Source: a bacterium (GTDB lineage: Bacteria; Eremiobacterota; Eremiobacteria; Baltobacterales; Baltobacteraceae). From it: DNA of 14,641 nt. The position numbers were made by a program, and so were the translations under genes. The first letter of the stretch is position 1; each line of letters opens with the position of its first letter. Positions 1 through 7,320 of this stretch are shown one piece after another. The notes beneath the pieces were generated by a model. It ran no database searches and had not been told where the DNA came from. It saw only the letters and a program-made list of their open reading frames with translations. Location of the stretch: the NCBI GenBank assembly GCA_021782295.1, contig JAJXVC010000020.1:1-14641 (forward strand), in the 5' to 3' direction.

Positions 1-1225
1 TAATGGAGATCACGTTTCCCTCCGGTCCGGCTTGCAAGACGATAAGGCCGAGCGATAATGCGCGCACGACGACGTCATGTGCGGTCGCTGCGCTGTCGAG
101 TTCGATCCCCCACATCATGCCGCGACCGCGAATATCGACGATGCTCTTGTGATGGTGAAGGTTCCCTAGTCGGGAAACCATCGTCACGCCGAGTTGCTTC
201 GCTCGGGCGACAAGATTGTTGCGTTCGATCTCGCCGATGGTCGCGAGCGCTGCTGCGCAGGCGAGCGGATTACCGAGGAACGTCGATGTGTGCAGCGCTT
301 CGCCCTCCGAGAGCGGCCAGGCGTTCATCGCCGCTTCGGTGCCGACGACCGCCGCGATGGGGAGACCGCCGCCCATCGCCTTGCCGATGCAAAGCAGATC
401 GGGAACGACGGCCTCGCGTTCGCAAGCGAACATCGTTCCCGTTCTTCCGAAACCGGTCCATATTTCATCGACGATCATGAAGATATCGAGCTCGCGACAG
501 ATCTCGCGAATGCCGCTCAGAAAACCCGTCGGCGGAAGAATGACGCCGCCGCGTCCTTGAATGGGCTCGATAACGAGTGCGCCGATATCCTTGCGTGCAG
601 CGAGCGCCGAACGCACCTGCTCGAGCGCCGCTGCGGCATCGTCGTCGGTTGCATGACGCGCGCGCGGATACTCGAGAAAAAGTCCCTCGCCGCCGATCGC
701 TCCCGCGAATGGCTCGCGAAAGCGTTCGATTCCGGTCACTTCGAGCGCCCCTAGGCTCAAGCCGTGATAGCTATTGCAGAAGCTTGCATGACCGGGTTTT
801 CCGGTTGCGAGGATCGCGGTTTTCAGCGCAACCTCGATCGCCTCAGAGCCTGAGGTTGCAAGATACGTACGGCTGAGCCCGGGTGGAAGAATCGAGGCGA
901 TTCGTTCCAAGAGTTCGATCCGAACCTCGCTTGGGTGAACGTCGCCCATTCCGTGCGCGAGTCGTACGACTTGGTCGGCAACCGCTGAGGCAACGTAGGG
1001 ATTGCTGTGCCCGATCGCAGCGACGCCGAAGGCTGAAGTGAGATCGAGGTACTCGTTGCCGTCGACATCGGTGACGATCGATCCGAGCGCCGATTCCCAA
1101 ACGACGGGAAAATGCTCTTCGATCGCGGTTACATTGCGCGATTCATGCGCGCGGAGCCGCGCGAGCAACTCGGTACTGCGCTTTCCGGGAATGGGGCCGC
1201 GTACGTTTTCCAGCGGTTCGCTCAC
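1..1225 (-). CDS. Class-III PLP aminotransferase (4-aminobutyrate/acetylornithine type), 3' end outside window
   Basis: Reading the minus strand from a GTG at 1225 gives 408 uninterrupted codons to the window edge, so only the last few dozen residues are missing. Visible fold-type-I landmarks are TSGSEA (about residues 124-129, PLP phosphate binding), the VDEIWTGFGRTG block (252-263, Asp253 contacting the PLP ring nitrogen) and GKAMGGGLPIAAVVG (281-295), with Lys282 as the Schiff-base lysine. The last visible stretch, LQAGPEGNVISI, resembles the C-terminal region of GABA-aminotransferase-like enzymes. The family moves an amino group between a primary amine and a keto acid, releasing or consuming an aldehyde. 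The start overlaps the stop of the LuxC-family gene by 4 bases (GTGA), so translation is probably coupled. Substrate cannot be read from sequence; an aldehyde made by the upstream LuxE/LuxC pair is an inference. Family call firm, substrate unknown. Confidence 0.93.
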   Translation of the reverse strand, partial: MSEPLENVRGPIPGKRSTELLARLRAHESRNVTAIEEHFPVVWESALGSIVTDVDGNEYLDLTSAFGVAAIGHSNPYVASAVADQVVRLAHGMGDVHPSEVRIELLERIASILPPGLSRTYLATSGSEAIEVALKTAILATGKPGHASFCNSYHGLSLGALEVTGIERFREPFAGAIGGEGLFLEYPRARHATDDDAAAALEQVRSALAARKDIGALVIEPIQGRGGVILPPTGFLSGIREICRELDIFMIVDEIWTGFGRTGTMFACEREAVVPDLLCIGKAMGGGLPIAAVVGTEAAMNAWPLSEGEALHTSTFLGNPLACAAALATIGEIERNNLVARAKQLGVTMVSRLGNLHHHKSIVDIRGRGMMWGIELDSAATAHDVVVRALSLGLIVLQAGPEGNVISI

Positions 1226-2433
1226 ACGTGCTCTCCGTCGAAATCGAGGAAGCGGACGTACTCGGCGATCCGAGGGCGCCCACCGTGATGTGCACCGAGC
1301 GGCGGCCGTTGCATCTCGCCAAGCGATGCGATGCGAGCGACGCCGATACGCGAGGCTATTTCCGCGTAAGAGCGCGGAGTCCCGGTAACGCCGAGGCATT
1401 CGACGGGTAGGGCGTGCCGCTCGACGTAGGTGACGATCTCCTCGGGAGAGCCGACCGGCAACATGACGACGGTCCGAGGCAAGAACTTCGGCGCTTCCTG
1501 TATCGGCGGTGCGAGCAGCACGAGAAAACCGAGTTGCTCGTCGCAGAATGCGGCCCCGTTTCCGGCGGCGGCGCGAAACGCCGCAAGATTGCGCTCTTGA
1601 AGCATGGCGGCGCGCTGCGATGCCGAGCGCACCCCGACGGGGAACTCAATCGTTGCGCGCTCCATCGCCGCAGCGAACTCTGTGGCGAGTTCATTCGGAT
1701 CGCAGGCGGAACTCCGTTCGAAAAAGAGCGCGTGTAGGCTCATACACCCTTCGCCTTCATAGAGACTTGCATCGCGCGCGGCACCGGCGAACGCTGCCGC
1801 ACGAGCAGCGGGGTCGCCCTGCGCCGCAGCATCGAGAAAACCGATACTCGTGCGCGAGCCGAAGCCGATGGTGCGCGCGCTTCCGGCGTGCTCGCTCGTC
1901 ACCTGGGCGATCGTGTCGTCGTTTCCGTAGACAACGATGAGACGTGCATCTTGCAAATGCGTTCCTTCGTGACGCGCATCCCAACTCTCGACGTGGAGCG
2001 CTCGATCGAAGGCTTCGAGGTCCTCGCGAAGCGTTTCGGCAAAGGCGGCGACGAGATGATCTTCGCGATCTTTCACGATGACGTCGTTCTTTGCACAAAG
2101 TGCGAAACACATCGCCGGAATTGCAACGCCGATCGTGGTTCGGCTGGAAAGAATCGCGATGCGTCCGAGCGGGAGCACGCGTGAGGCGGAGGCGTCGAGT
2201 GCGATGGGCTCGCCGAGCTCGCGAGCGATCGTTTCGAGCAGCGCAGCGGTGCGAAGCTCGCCGAAGAGGGCATCGAGCGCGAACTCGACCGCCGGAACGC
2301 TATACCCGGTTCGTTCGACGATATCGTTGGTGACGCGGACGCGCGGTGGAAAATCAGCGTCGCACCAACGCATAGCTGCATCCCCGATCGCCGTCGCAAT
2401 CCGGTGCGTCGAAAGCGAGGAGAGCGCCGTCAC
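1222..2433 (-). CDS. LuxC-family acyl-CoA/acyl-protein reductase
   Basis: This 403-residue protein matches the acyl-CoA reductase (LuxC, PF05893) branch of the aldehyde dehydrogenase superfamily. Known family role: NADPH-dependent reduction of an enzyme-bound acyl thioester to an aldehyde. Landmarks are a nucleotide-binding-like region near residues 88-125, IVVYGNDDTIAQV (166-178), EGEGCMSLHALFFE (226-239) with Cys230 as the predicted acyl-accepting nucleophile, and the typical C-terminal LGEMQRPPLGAHHGGRP (371-387). It is shorter than the roughly 480-residue luciferase-operon LuxC. The frame stays open upstream to 2652, but that extension is arginine-rich out-of-frame translation of the upstream gene. 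The GTG at 2433, which overlaps the LuxE stop by 4 bases (GTGA), is the natural start. There is no luxA/luxB nearby, so the aldehyde must have another fate; the next gene is an aminotransferase. Confidence 0.92.
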   Translation of the reverse strand: MTALSSLSTHRIATAIGDAAMRWCDADFPPRVRVTNDIVERTGYSVPAVEFALDALFGELRTAALLETIARELGEPIALDASASRVLPLGRIAILSSRTTIGVAIPAMCFALCAKNDVIVKDREDHLVAAFAETLREDLEAFDRALHVESWDARHEGTHLQDARLIVVYGNDDTIAQVTSEHAGSARTIGFGSRTSIGFLDAAAQGDPAARAAAFAGAARDASLYEGEGCMSLHALFFERSSACDPNELATEFAAAMERATIEFPVGVRSASQRAAMLQERNLAAFRAAAGNGAAFCDEQLGFLVLLAPPIQEAPKFLPRTVVMLPVGSPEEIVTYVERHALPVECLGVTGTPRSYAEIASRIGVARIASLGEMQRPPLGAHHGGRPRIAEYVRFLDFDGEHV

Positions 2434-3542
2434 GAACGCCGGAGATCTTCTGCGTCGAGCGAGCAGCCGCGCAACGCCGCGCCGCTCTCGCGCCCGAGGA
2501 GTACGATCCCTTCGTCGACTGCGGCGCCGAGGTCTTCGGTGAGCACGGCGAGGCAGGAGCTGCGATTTGCGAGATCGATATGCGCGAGCGCGCCGATCGT
2601 TCCCGGAGCGCACTCGCGCTCCCGTTCGTCGAGAACGCGCGTACGAAGCCACGGTGGCGCGATTTTCACGCGATGGATTGCCTCGGCAACGTGTCGCTCC
2701 GATCCGGGCAGATCGTAGTACTGCGAACAGAGTTCGCTCATCCCATATTCGGCGAGGATGCTCTCGGCGGCGATTTCGAAGGTGCGCATCGCGCGCGCGT
2801 AGAGTTCTTCGCGCGCAACGGAACGCTCGCGTCCTTTAAAGCCGCCGGTCTCCATAATGCGCGAGCCTGCCGGAAGGGTGATCGTTACGCCGCGCTCTTC
2901 AAAGGCCTCGATGAGATGAAGAAGCGAGAACGCGGTCGTGGCGATACAGAGCGGCTGCGCGCGCGCGCATGCATCGCCGATATCGGCGGTAAACGCGTCG
3001 AGCAGCAAGCGATCCTCGTCGAGATACCAGCCGGTCTCACCGTCGCCGAACTGCGCGGCGACGCGCCCCATCATGTAGCCGAGCGAGGAGTGCGGGCGTT
3101 GCGCGGGATTGGGAACGAGCAGGAGGTAGCGAAGACGCGCTCCGTCGCCGAGCATAGCGCGCTCGAAGCCCGCGAGTAACGATGCATCGTAGAGACGGCG
3201 ATTTTCGATGTAATGCCGGCTCGGTGCGCCGAGGGTTGTTCCGCTGCTTTCGAAGAGCAATTCGGCACGATCGCTTGGAAACGCGGCGATGGCGGCCTCT
3301 TTGAATGCGCGTGCCGGGAGCGGCGGAATCGCGCGCCACGTCGTCGGAAGCGCGCTCGGTGAGAGCCCATACCCGGCGCAGTACGCCGCGTATGCGGGCG
3401 CGTAGCGCAACTGGTAGTCGAAGATCGCAATGGCGAGGTCGTCGAATTCCGCTTCGCCGAGCCGAACTCCGTGGCGATGCCAGCGTTCGATCGTCGCGAG
3501 AATGCGCGAATCGAGTTCTTCGGCCTCGCGTTCTCGGCTCAT
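2430..3542 (-). CDS. LuxE-family acyl-protein synthetase (acyl-adenylate forming)
   Basis: This 370-residue protein looks like the LuxE acyl-protein synthetase family (PF04443), related to phenylacetate-CoA ligase. It should use ATP to make an acyl-AMP, take the acyl group onto a cysteine, and hand it to a LuxC partner. Visible motifs are FESSGTT (97-103, phosphate-binding loop), ETGGFKGR (231-238), EYGMSELCSQYY (265-276, adenylate-forming core motif), TEDLG (335-339) and RGCSLDAEDL (358-367). Cys360, near the C-terminus, matches the acyl-carrying cysteine of LuxE. The ATG at 3542 overlaps the stop of the CoA-binding gene by 4 bases (ATGA). The LuxC partner follows directly with the same overlap, as expected for two subunits of one complex. 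Acyl chain length cannot be deduced; no luxD-type thioesterase is present in the window. Confidence 0.92.
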   Translation of the reverse strand: MSREREAEELDSRILATIERWHRHGVRLGEAEFDDLAIAIFDYQLRYAPAYAAYCAGYGLSPSALPTTWRAIPPLPARAFKEAAIAAFPSDRAELLFESSGTTLGAPSRHYIENRRLYDASLLAGFERAMLGDGARLRYLLLVPNPAQRPHSSLGYMMGRVAAQFGDGETGWYLDEDRLLLDAFTADIGDACARAQPLCIATTAFSLLHLIEAFEERGVTITLPAGSRIMETGGFKGRERSVAREELYARAMRTFEIAAESILAEYGMSELCSQYYDLPGSERHVAEAIHRVKIAPPWLRTRVLDERERECAPGTIGALAHIDLANRSSCLAVLTEDLGAAVDEGIVLLGRESGAALRGCSLDAEDLRRS

Positions 3543-4021
3543 CGAGCTCCGCTTCGACGCGAGGTAATGACGCCGCTGTTGAGCCCTGCCGTTGCAAGGC
3601 CACCGTGAAAACGCGCGATCTCGACCTTGATGCAGCGGTCGACGACGACATCGAGGCCCGCGGCATCGGCGCGCGCGATCGCTTCGTCGTTGATAACGCC
3701 GTATTGAAACCAGATCGCCTTCGCGCCGACGGCGATGCTTTCATCAACGACCGGGAGTACCGCGGCGGGATTGCGGAAGACATCGACGATATCGGGTGCG
3801 CCGAACGCGCGGGCATATTCTGCGAGCGATGGATATGCGCGCACGCCGTCGATCTCGTCGAGCTTCGGATTGATCGGCGCGACGGAGAAGAGACCGCCGG
3901 TGCGTACAAACGAGAAGACGGTATAGCTGGGGCGCAACGGGTCGCTCGATGCGCCGACCATGGCGATGCTTTTGCTGCGCGCGAGCAAATCGCGGTATTC
4001 CCAGGGGCGCGTGAGAATCAT
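3539..4021 (-). CDS. YccU-type CoA-binding protein
   Basis: This 160-residue single-domain protein has a Rossmann-like CoA_binding_2 fold (PF13380). Evidence is the N-terminal beta strand and glycine turn SIAMVGASSDPLRPSY (18-33), the INPK turn (50-53), the PDIVDVFRNP strand (76-85) and the conserved VDRCIKVE segment (127-134). E. coli YccU and Thermus homologues are about 140 residues and bind CoA, but their physiological role is unsettled. The ATG at 4021 overlaps the sulfhydrylase stop by 4 bases (ATGA), and its own stop overlaps the LuxE start in the same way. Position between a sulfur-assimilation enzyme and an acyl-activating enzyme suggests a link to CoA or thioester status, which is inference only. 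Family assignment is good; function is unknown. Confidence 0.88.
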   Translation of the reverse strand: MILTRPWEYRDLLARSKSIAMVGASSDPLRPSYTVFSFVRTGGLFSVAPINPKLDEIDGVRAYPSLAEYARAFGAPDIVDVFRNPAAVLPVVDESIAVGAKAIWFQYGVINDEAIARADAAGLDVVVDRCIKVEIARFHGGLATAGLNSGVITSRRSGAR

Positions 4022-5322
4022 CGGCTCACCGCCTTGTCGGAGTGCGCCCGCGCGAGCGCCCGGTCGATATCCCAGATGAGATCGTCGCTATCTTCCAGAC
4101 CGACCGAGAGACGAATCGCTTCAGGAGCGACGCCCGCGGCGAGCATCTCTTGGTCGCTGAGTTGCGAATGCGTCGTCGAGGCCGGGTGAATCACCAACGA
4201 CTTCGCATCGCCGACGTTGGCGAGATGGCTCCATAACTCCAGCGCATCGATGAAGCGACGACCGGCATCGCGTCCGCCGCGAATTCCGAAGGTGAATACC
4301 GAGCCGGCTCCGCGCGGCAGATAGCGCGCGGCGCGAGCGTGGTCGGGGTGCGATGGCAGGCCGGGGTGGCGTACCCATAGGACATCGGTGTGCCCTTCGA
4401 GATGCTGCGCGACCGTTCGTGCGTTGGCGAGGTGGCGTTCCATGCGGAGCGGCAGCGTCTCGAGCCCTTGCAGCAGCAGCCATGCATCGTGTGCGCCGAG
4501 TTGCGCGCCGACGTCGCGGAGAATCTCCGCGCGCAGTCGCATCAGGAACGCATACTCGCCGAAGGTCTCGGTGAAAACCTTACCGTGGTAACCGCGGCTC
4601 GGTTCGGAGAGTAATGGAAAGCGCGCGGACCCATAGTCGAAGCGCCCTGCATCGACGACGATGCCGCCGACGGTCGTTCCGTGTCCGCAGATAAATTTCG
4701 TCGCCGACGCGACCACGATATCGGCGCCGAACTCGATCGGTCGGCAGCAATATGGAGAGGCGAACGTATTATCGACGACGAGTGGGAAGCCGTTTTCGTG
4801 CGCGAATGCAGCGAGTTCGCTGAGTTCTGCGATGGAACCCGACGGGTTGCCGATCGTTTCAACGAAGAGCAGTTTCGTTTCGGGGCGCAGCGCGGCGCGC
4901 AATCTCTTCGGATCGTCGAGCGGCACGAACGTGACCGCAATGCCCATGCGTTCCAACGTGATGGAAAATTGGGTGATCGTGCCACCGTAGACGTTCTGCG
5001 AGCAAAGAATGTGGTCGCCGTTGCGCGCGAGAGCGAGGACGACCGCAAGCTGCGCGGCGAGTCCGCTTGAGAATGCGACCGCACCGAGCCCTCCCTCGAG
5101 GCTCGCCATGCGCTCTTCAAACGAAGCAACGGTGGGATTGCTGATTCTGCTATAGATGTGCCCGTAGCCCCGCAGCGCGAAGAGTTCGGCCGCCTCCTCG
5201 GTGGAGCCGAAGACGAATGCGGAGCTCTGATAGATCGGTGCCGCGCGCGCACCCGTTACGGGGTCGGGGGGCGTTCCGGCGTGGATGGCGCGCGTTGCGA
5301 AGCCGAAGGTTCGATCGTTCAT
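4018..5322 (-). CDS. metY: O-acetylhomoserine sulfhydrylase (Cys/Met metabolism PLP enzyme)
   Basis: This 434-residue protein belongs to the Cys/Met metabolism PLP-dependent family (PF01053). Length and motifs fit O-acetylhomoserine sulfhydrylase, which makes homocysteine from O-acetylhomoserine and sulfide in methionine synthesis. Landmarks are TRAIHAG near the N-terminus, YSRISNPT (57-64), AFSSGLAA (83-90), VVDNTFASPY (182-191) and SATKFICGHGTTVGG (206-220) with Lys209 as the PLP lysine. The extra internal length relative to cystathionine gamma-synthase (about 380-400 residues) favours the sulfhydrylase. The frame stays open upstream to 5595 but would overlap leuC. The ATG at 5322 gives the usual family N-terminus, although no clear Shine-Dalgarno precedes it. 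It is the first gene of the minus-strand operon. No homoserine acetyltransferase (metX) is in the window. A related gamma-lyase activity is possible. Confidence 0.92.
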   Translation of the reverse strand: MNDRTFGFATRAIHAGTPPDPVTGARAAPIYQSSAFVFGSTEEAAELFALRGYGHIYSRISNPTVASFEERMASLEGGLGAVAFSSGLAAQLAVVLALARNGDHILCSQNVYGGTITQFSITLERMGIAVTFVPLDDPKRLRAALRPETKLLFVETIGNPSGSIAELSELAAFAHENGFPLVVDNTFASPYCCRPIEFGADIVVASATKFICGHGTTVGGIVVDAGRFDYGSARFPLLSEPSRGYHGKVFTETFGEYAFLMRLRAEILRDVGAQLGAHDAWLLLQGLETLPLRMERHLANARTVAQHLEGHTDVLWVRHPGLPSHPDHARAARYLPRGAGSVFTFGIRGGRDAGRRFIDALELWSHLANVGDAKSLVIHPASTTHSQLSDQEMLAAGVAPEAIRLSVGLEDSDDLIWDIDRALARAHSDKAVSR

Positions 5323-5452
5323 GCTGTTTCTGAATGTGCGCGCCTCTACGGGGCTATGCCTGCTGCACTGCGGGAGTCGCCCTCGCCGGGGAGAATAGAG
5401 AACGAGAGCCTTCGTTTCTCCACCCAAACGCTTAACGAGGTACCAAAGCATC
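5323..5452. promoter_or_regulatory. Divergent intergenic region between metY operon and leuCD
   Basis: These 130 bases separate the outward-facing metY-like operon (minus) and leuCD (plus), so they must contain the 5' control regions of both unless a promoter lies inside a gene. I see no convincing sigma70 -35/-10 pair. An imperfect inverted repeat pairs GAGAACGA (5398-5405) with TCGTTTCTC (5412-5420), with one bulged base and a 6-base loop. I do not see a SAM riboswitch or T-box core, nor a leucine-rich leader peptide. Confidence 0.5.
5437..5440 (+). promoter_or_regulatory. Weak ribosome binding site deciding the leuC start
   Basis: GAGG lies 12 bases before the GTG at 5453 and 18 bases before the next in-frame ATG at 5459. 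The GTG is therefore the better-placed start, and it also restores the MGMT N-terminus common in this family. Confidence 0.45.
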
Positions 5453-6742
5453 GTGGGAATGACCCTCACCGAAAAGATTCTTGCGCGCCACGCCGGGCTC
5501 GATCGCGTCGAACCAGGGCAAATCATCAACGCGAAGGTCGATCTCGTGCTGGCAAATGAACTCTCCGCAGCGGTCGCCGTGAATGTGATGCGCACGATGA
5601 AGGGTGCGAAGCGCGTTTTCGATCATTCGAAGATCGCGCTCGTCGAAGATCATTTCGTTCCGGCAAAGGACGCACAGTCGGCGAACCTTGCGCGACAGAT
5701 GAAAGAGTTCGCCGCAGAGCAAGAGATCGAACATTTCTTCGACGTTGGTAGAGGCGGCATCGAGCATGTGGTGCTTCCCGAGGAAGGGCTCGTCGCTCCG
5801 GGCGAGTTGATCGTCGGAGGCGATTCGCACACCTGCACCTACGGAGCACTCGGCGCTTTTGCAACCGGTATGGGTTCGACGGATATCGCTGCGGCATTCG
5901 TACTCGGTGAAGTTTGGCTTCGCGTACCACCGACGATCAAAGTCGTCTATAACGGTGCGCTCAAAGACGGCGTCTATGCAAAAGATTTAATGCTTGCGAC
6001 GGTTGGACGGCTCGGCATCGACGGCGCGACCTACCGCTCGATCGAGTTTCACGGCTCGACCATCGACGCGCTCTCGATTACCGGGCGATCGACGATGGCG
6101 AACATGGCGATCGAAGCCGGCGCGAAGAACGGTATTTTCCATGCCGATGAGAAGGCGTTGGCGTTCGTACGCGAGCGCACCGATCGCCCCTTCGTCGTCG
6201 AGCGCGCCGATGCCGACGCCGCCTACGAACGGATCGTTACCATCGACGCAAGTACGCTCGAGCCGCAAATTGCTTGCCCGCATACGCCCGATAACGTCCA
6301 CCCGATATCGGAAGTGACGCGCGAGCGCGTGCTGCTCGACCAAATATTCATCGGCAGTTGCACGAATGGGTACATCGAAGATCTTCGAGCCGTAGCAAAA
6401 ATTCTTGAAGGGAAGAAAATCGCGCCGAGCGTGCGCGTGATCGTCAATCCGGGCTCGCAAAAAGTCTGGCTGCAAGCCGCCGACGAGGGTATCCTCAAAA
6501 TCTTGGCAAGTGCCGGATGCGCCGTAAACACGCCGGGTTGCGGCGCGTGCTTCGGCGGACACATGGGCACGCTGGGGGATGGCGAACGCTGCCTCTCGAC
6601 GACGAACCGCAATTATATCGGACGCATGGGATCGCCGAAAGCCGAGGTCTATCTCGCATCGCCCGCGACCTGCGCCGCTTCGGCACTCACCGGATGGATC
6701 ACTGACCCGCGCGTCGTTGCACCGACGCCCGCCTATTCATAA
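5453..6742 (+). CDS. leuC: 3-isopropylmalate dehydratase large subunit (homoaconitase-like type)
   Basis: This 429-residue protein is an aconitase-superfamily large subunit. With LeuD it isomerises 2-isopropylmalate to 3-isopropylmalate in leucine synthesis. Landmarks are FDH (56-58), VEDHFVP (64-70), GDSHTCTYGALGAF (123-136), IGSCTNG (300-306) and PGCGACFGG (361-369). Cys303, Cys363 and Cys366 are the expected 4Fe-4S ligands. The length near 420-430 and the MGMTLTEKILARHAG start fit the short homoaconitase/isopropylmalate-isomerase (HACN-like) subtype rather than the roughly 466-residue enterobacterial LeuC. Homoaconitase (lysine pathway) or a broader-specificity isomerase is the main alternative and cannot be excluded without leuA/leuB context. 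leuD follows after a 16-base gap. The start is GTG at 5453; an in-frame ATG follows two codons later. Confidence 0.94.
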   Translation: MGMTLTEKILARHAGLDRVEPGQIINAKVDLVLANELSAAVAVNVMRTMKGAKRVFDHSKIALVEDHFVPAKDAQSANLARQMKEFAAEQEIEHFFDVGRGGIEHVVLPEEGLVAPGELIVGGDSHTCTYGALGAFATGMGSTDIAAAFVLGEVWLRVPPTIKVVYNGALKDGVYAKDLMLATVGRLGIDGATYRSIEFHGSTIDALSITGRSTMANMAIEAGAKNGIFHADEKALAFVRERTDRPFVVERADADAAYERIVTIDASTLEPQIACPHTPDNVHPISEVTRERVLLDQIFIGSCTNGYIEDLRAVAKILEGKKIAPSVRVIVNPGSQKVWLQAADEGILKILASAGCAVNTPGCGACFGGHMGTLGDGERCLSTTNRNYIGRMGSPKAEVYLASPATCAASALTGWITDPRVVAPTPAYS

Positions 6743-6749
6743 AGAGGAG
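6743..6749 (+). promoter_or_regulatory. Strong ribosome binding site for leuD
   Basis: AGAGGAG sits immediately after the leuC stop and 9 bases before the ATG at 6759. This fixes the leuD start against the longer open frame that extends back into leuC. Confidence 0.75.
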
Positions 6750-6758
6750 CGATCATCG

Positions 6759-7265
6759 ATGGAAACTACGCTGCGCGGCCGCGCCCATACCTACGGAAAG
6801 AATGTCGACACCGACGTTATCATTCCCGGGAAGTACTGCAACCTCGTCGAGGAAAAAGAACTCGGAAAACATGCGATGGAGGGCATCGATCCGGAATTTT
6901 CGAGTCGCGTCAAGACCGGAGATATCATCGTCGCCGACAGTAACTTCGGTTGCGGGTCGAGCCGCGAGGTCGCTCCGATCGCTATAAAAGGTGCCGGTGT
7001 TTCGGCGGTCATTGCAAAGTCTTTTGCGCGCATTTTTTTCCGCAACGCGATCAACATCGGTCTCCCGATTCTTGAATGTCCCGATGCGGTCGATGCCATC
7101 GCCGCGGGCGACGAGATCGAGATCGATCCGGCGGCGGGTGCAATCCGCAATCTTTCTAAAGGGACGAGTTATAAGGCGGCGGAGTTTCCGCCCTTCATGC
7201 GCTCGCTCATCGACGCCGGTGGATTGATTCCGTACGTGGAGCGTCGGCTCGCCGAGAGAAACTAA
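6759..7265 (+). CDS. leuD: 3-isopropylmalate dehydratase small subunit (homoaconitase-like type)
   Basis: This 168-residue protein is the swivel-domain small subunit that completes the active site of LeuC. Landmarks are NVDTDVIIPGKY (15-26) and the substrate-binding loop SNFGCGSSRE (61-70), followed by IAKSFARIFFRNAINIGLPIL, the conserved core of aconitase swivel domains. The short length of about 165-170 residues matches the HACN-like small subunit rather than the roughly 200-residue enterobacterial LeuD, consistent with its partner. It has a clear Shine-Dalgarno and is followed directly by a strong terminator, so leuC and leuD appear to form a complete two-gene operon. leuA and leuB are not in the window. 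Confidence 0.94.
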   Translation: METTLRGRAHTYGKNVDTDVIIPGKYCNLVEEKELGKHAMEGIDPEFSSRVKTGDIIVADSNFGCGSSREVAPIAIKGAGVSAVIAKSFARIFFRNAINIGLPILECPDAVDAIAAGDEIEIDPAAGAIRNLSKGTSYKAAEFPPFMRSLIDAGGLIPYVERRLAERN

Positions 7266-7306
7266 AAAAAAAGACGGCGCCATAGCGATGGGGCCGTCTT
7301 TTTTTT
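7264..7306. terminator. Bidirectional intrinsic terminator between leuD and a convergent operon
   Basis: A 9-base A-tract (7264-7272) and an 8-base T-tract (7299-7306) flank a hairpin with arms GACGGC (7273-7278) and GCCGTC (7293-7298). After one G-G mismatch the stem continues with CCAT/ATGG around an AGCG loop. On either strand the hairpin is followed by a U-run, so it can terminate leuCD from the left and the secreted-protein pair from the right. The A-tract begins inside the leuD stop codon. Confidence 0.92.
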
Positions 7307-7320
7307 ATTCTACTTCGACG

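Noticed and set aside
58..876. Several plus-strand open frames of 99-186 residues over the aminotransferase
   Set aside because: They are Arg-rich, lack motifs, and lie antisense to an unbroken, motif-complete aminotransferase frame.
2434..2652. N-terminal extension of the LuxC-family frame by 73 codons
   Set aside because: The extension is extremely Arg-rich and is out-of-frame translation of the LuxE C-terminus; the GTG at 2433 gives the expected coupled start.
1222..3542. Bioluminescence (lux) operon
   Set aside because: LuxC and LuxE families are present, but there is no luxA, luxB or luxD in the window, and neighbours are amino-acid-type enzymes.
5323..5452. SAM riboswitch before metY, or T-box/leucine leader peptide before leuC
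   Set aside because: I could not find the conserved cores on the proper strand, and the one open frame entering leuC has no run of Leu codons.
5323..5595. N-terminal extension of the sulfhydrylase frame
   Set aside because: It would overlap leuC on the other strand and has no family similarity; the ATG at 5322 gives the standard N-terminus.
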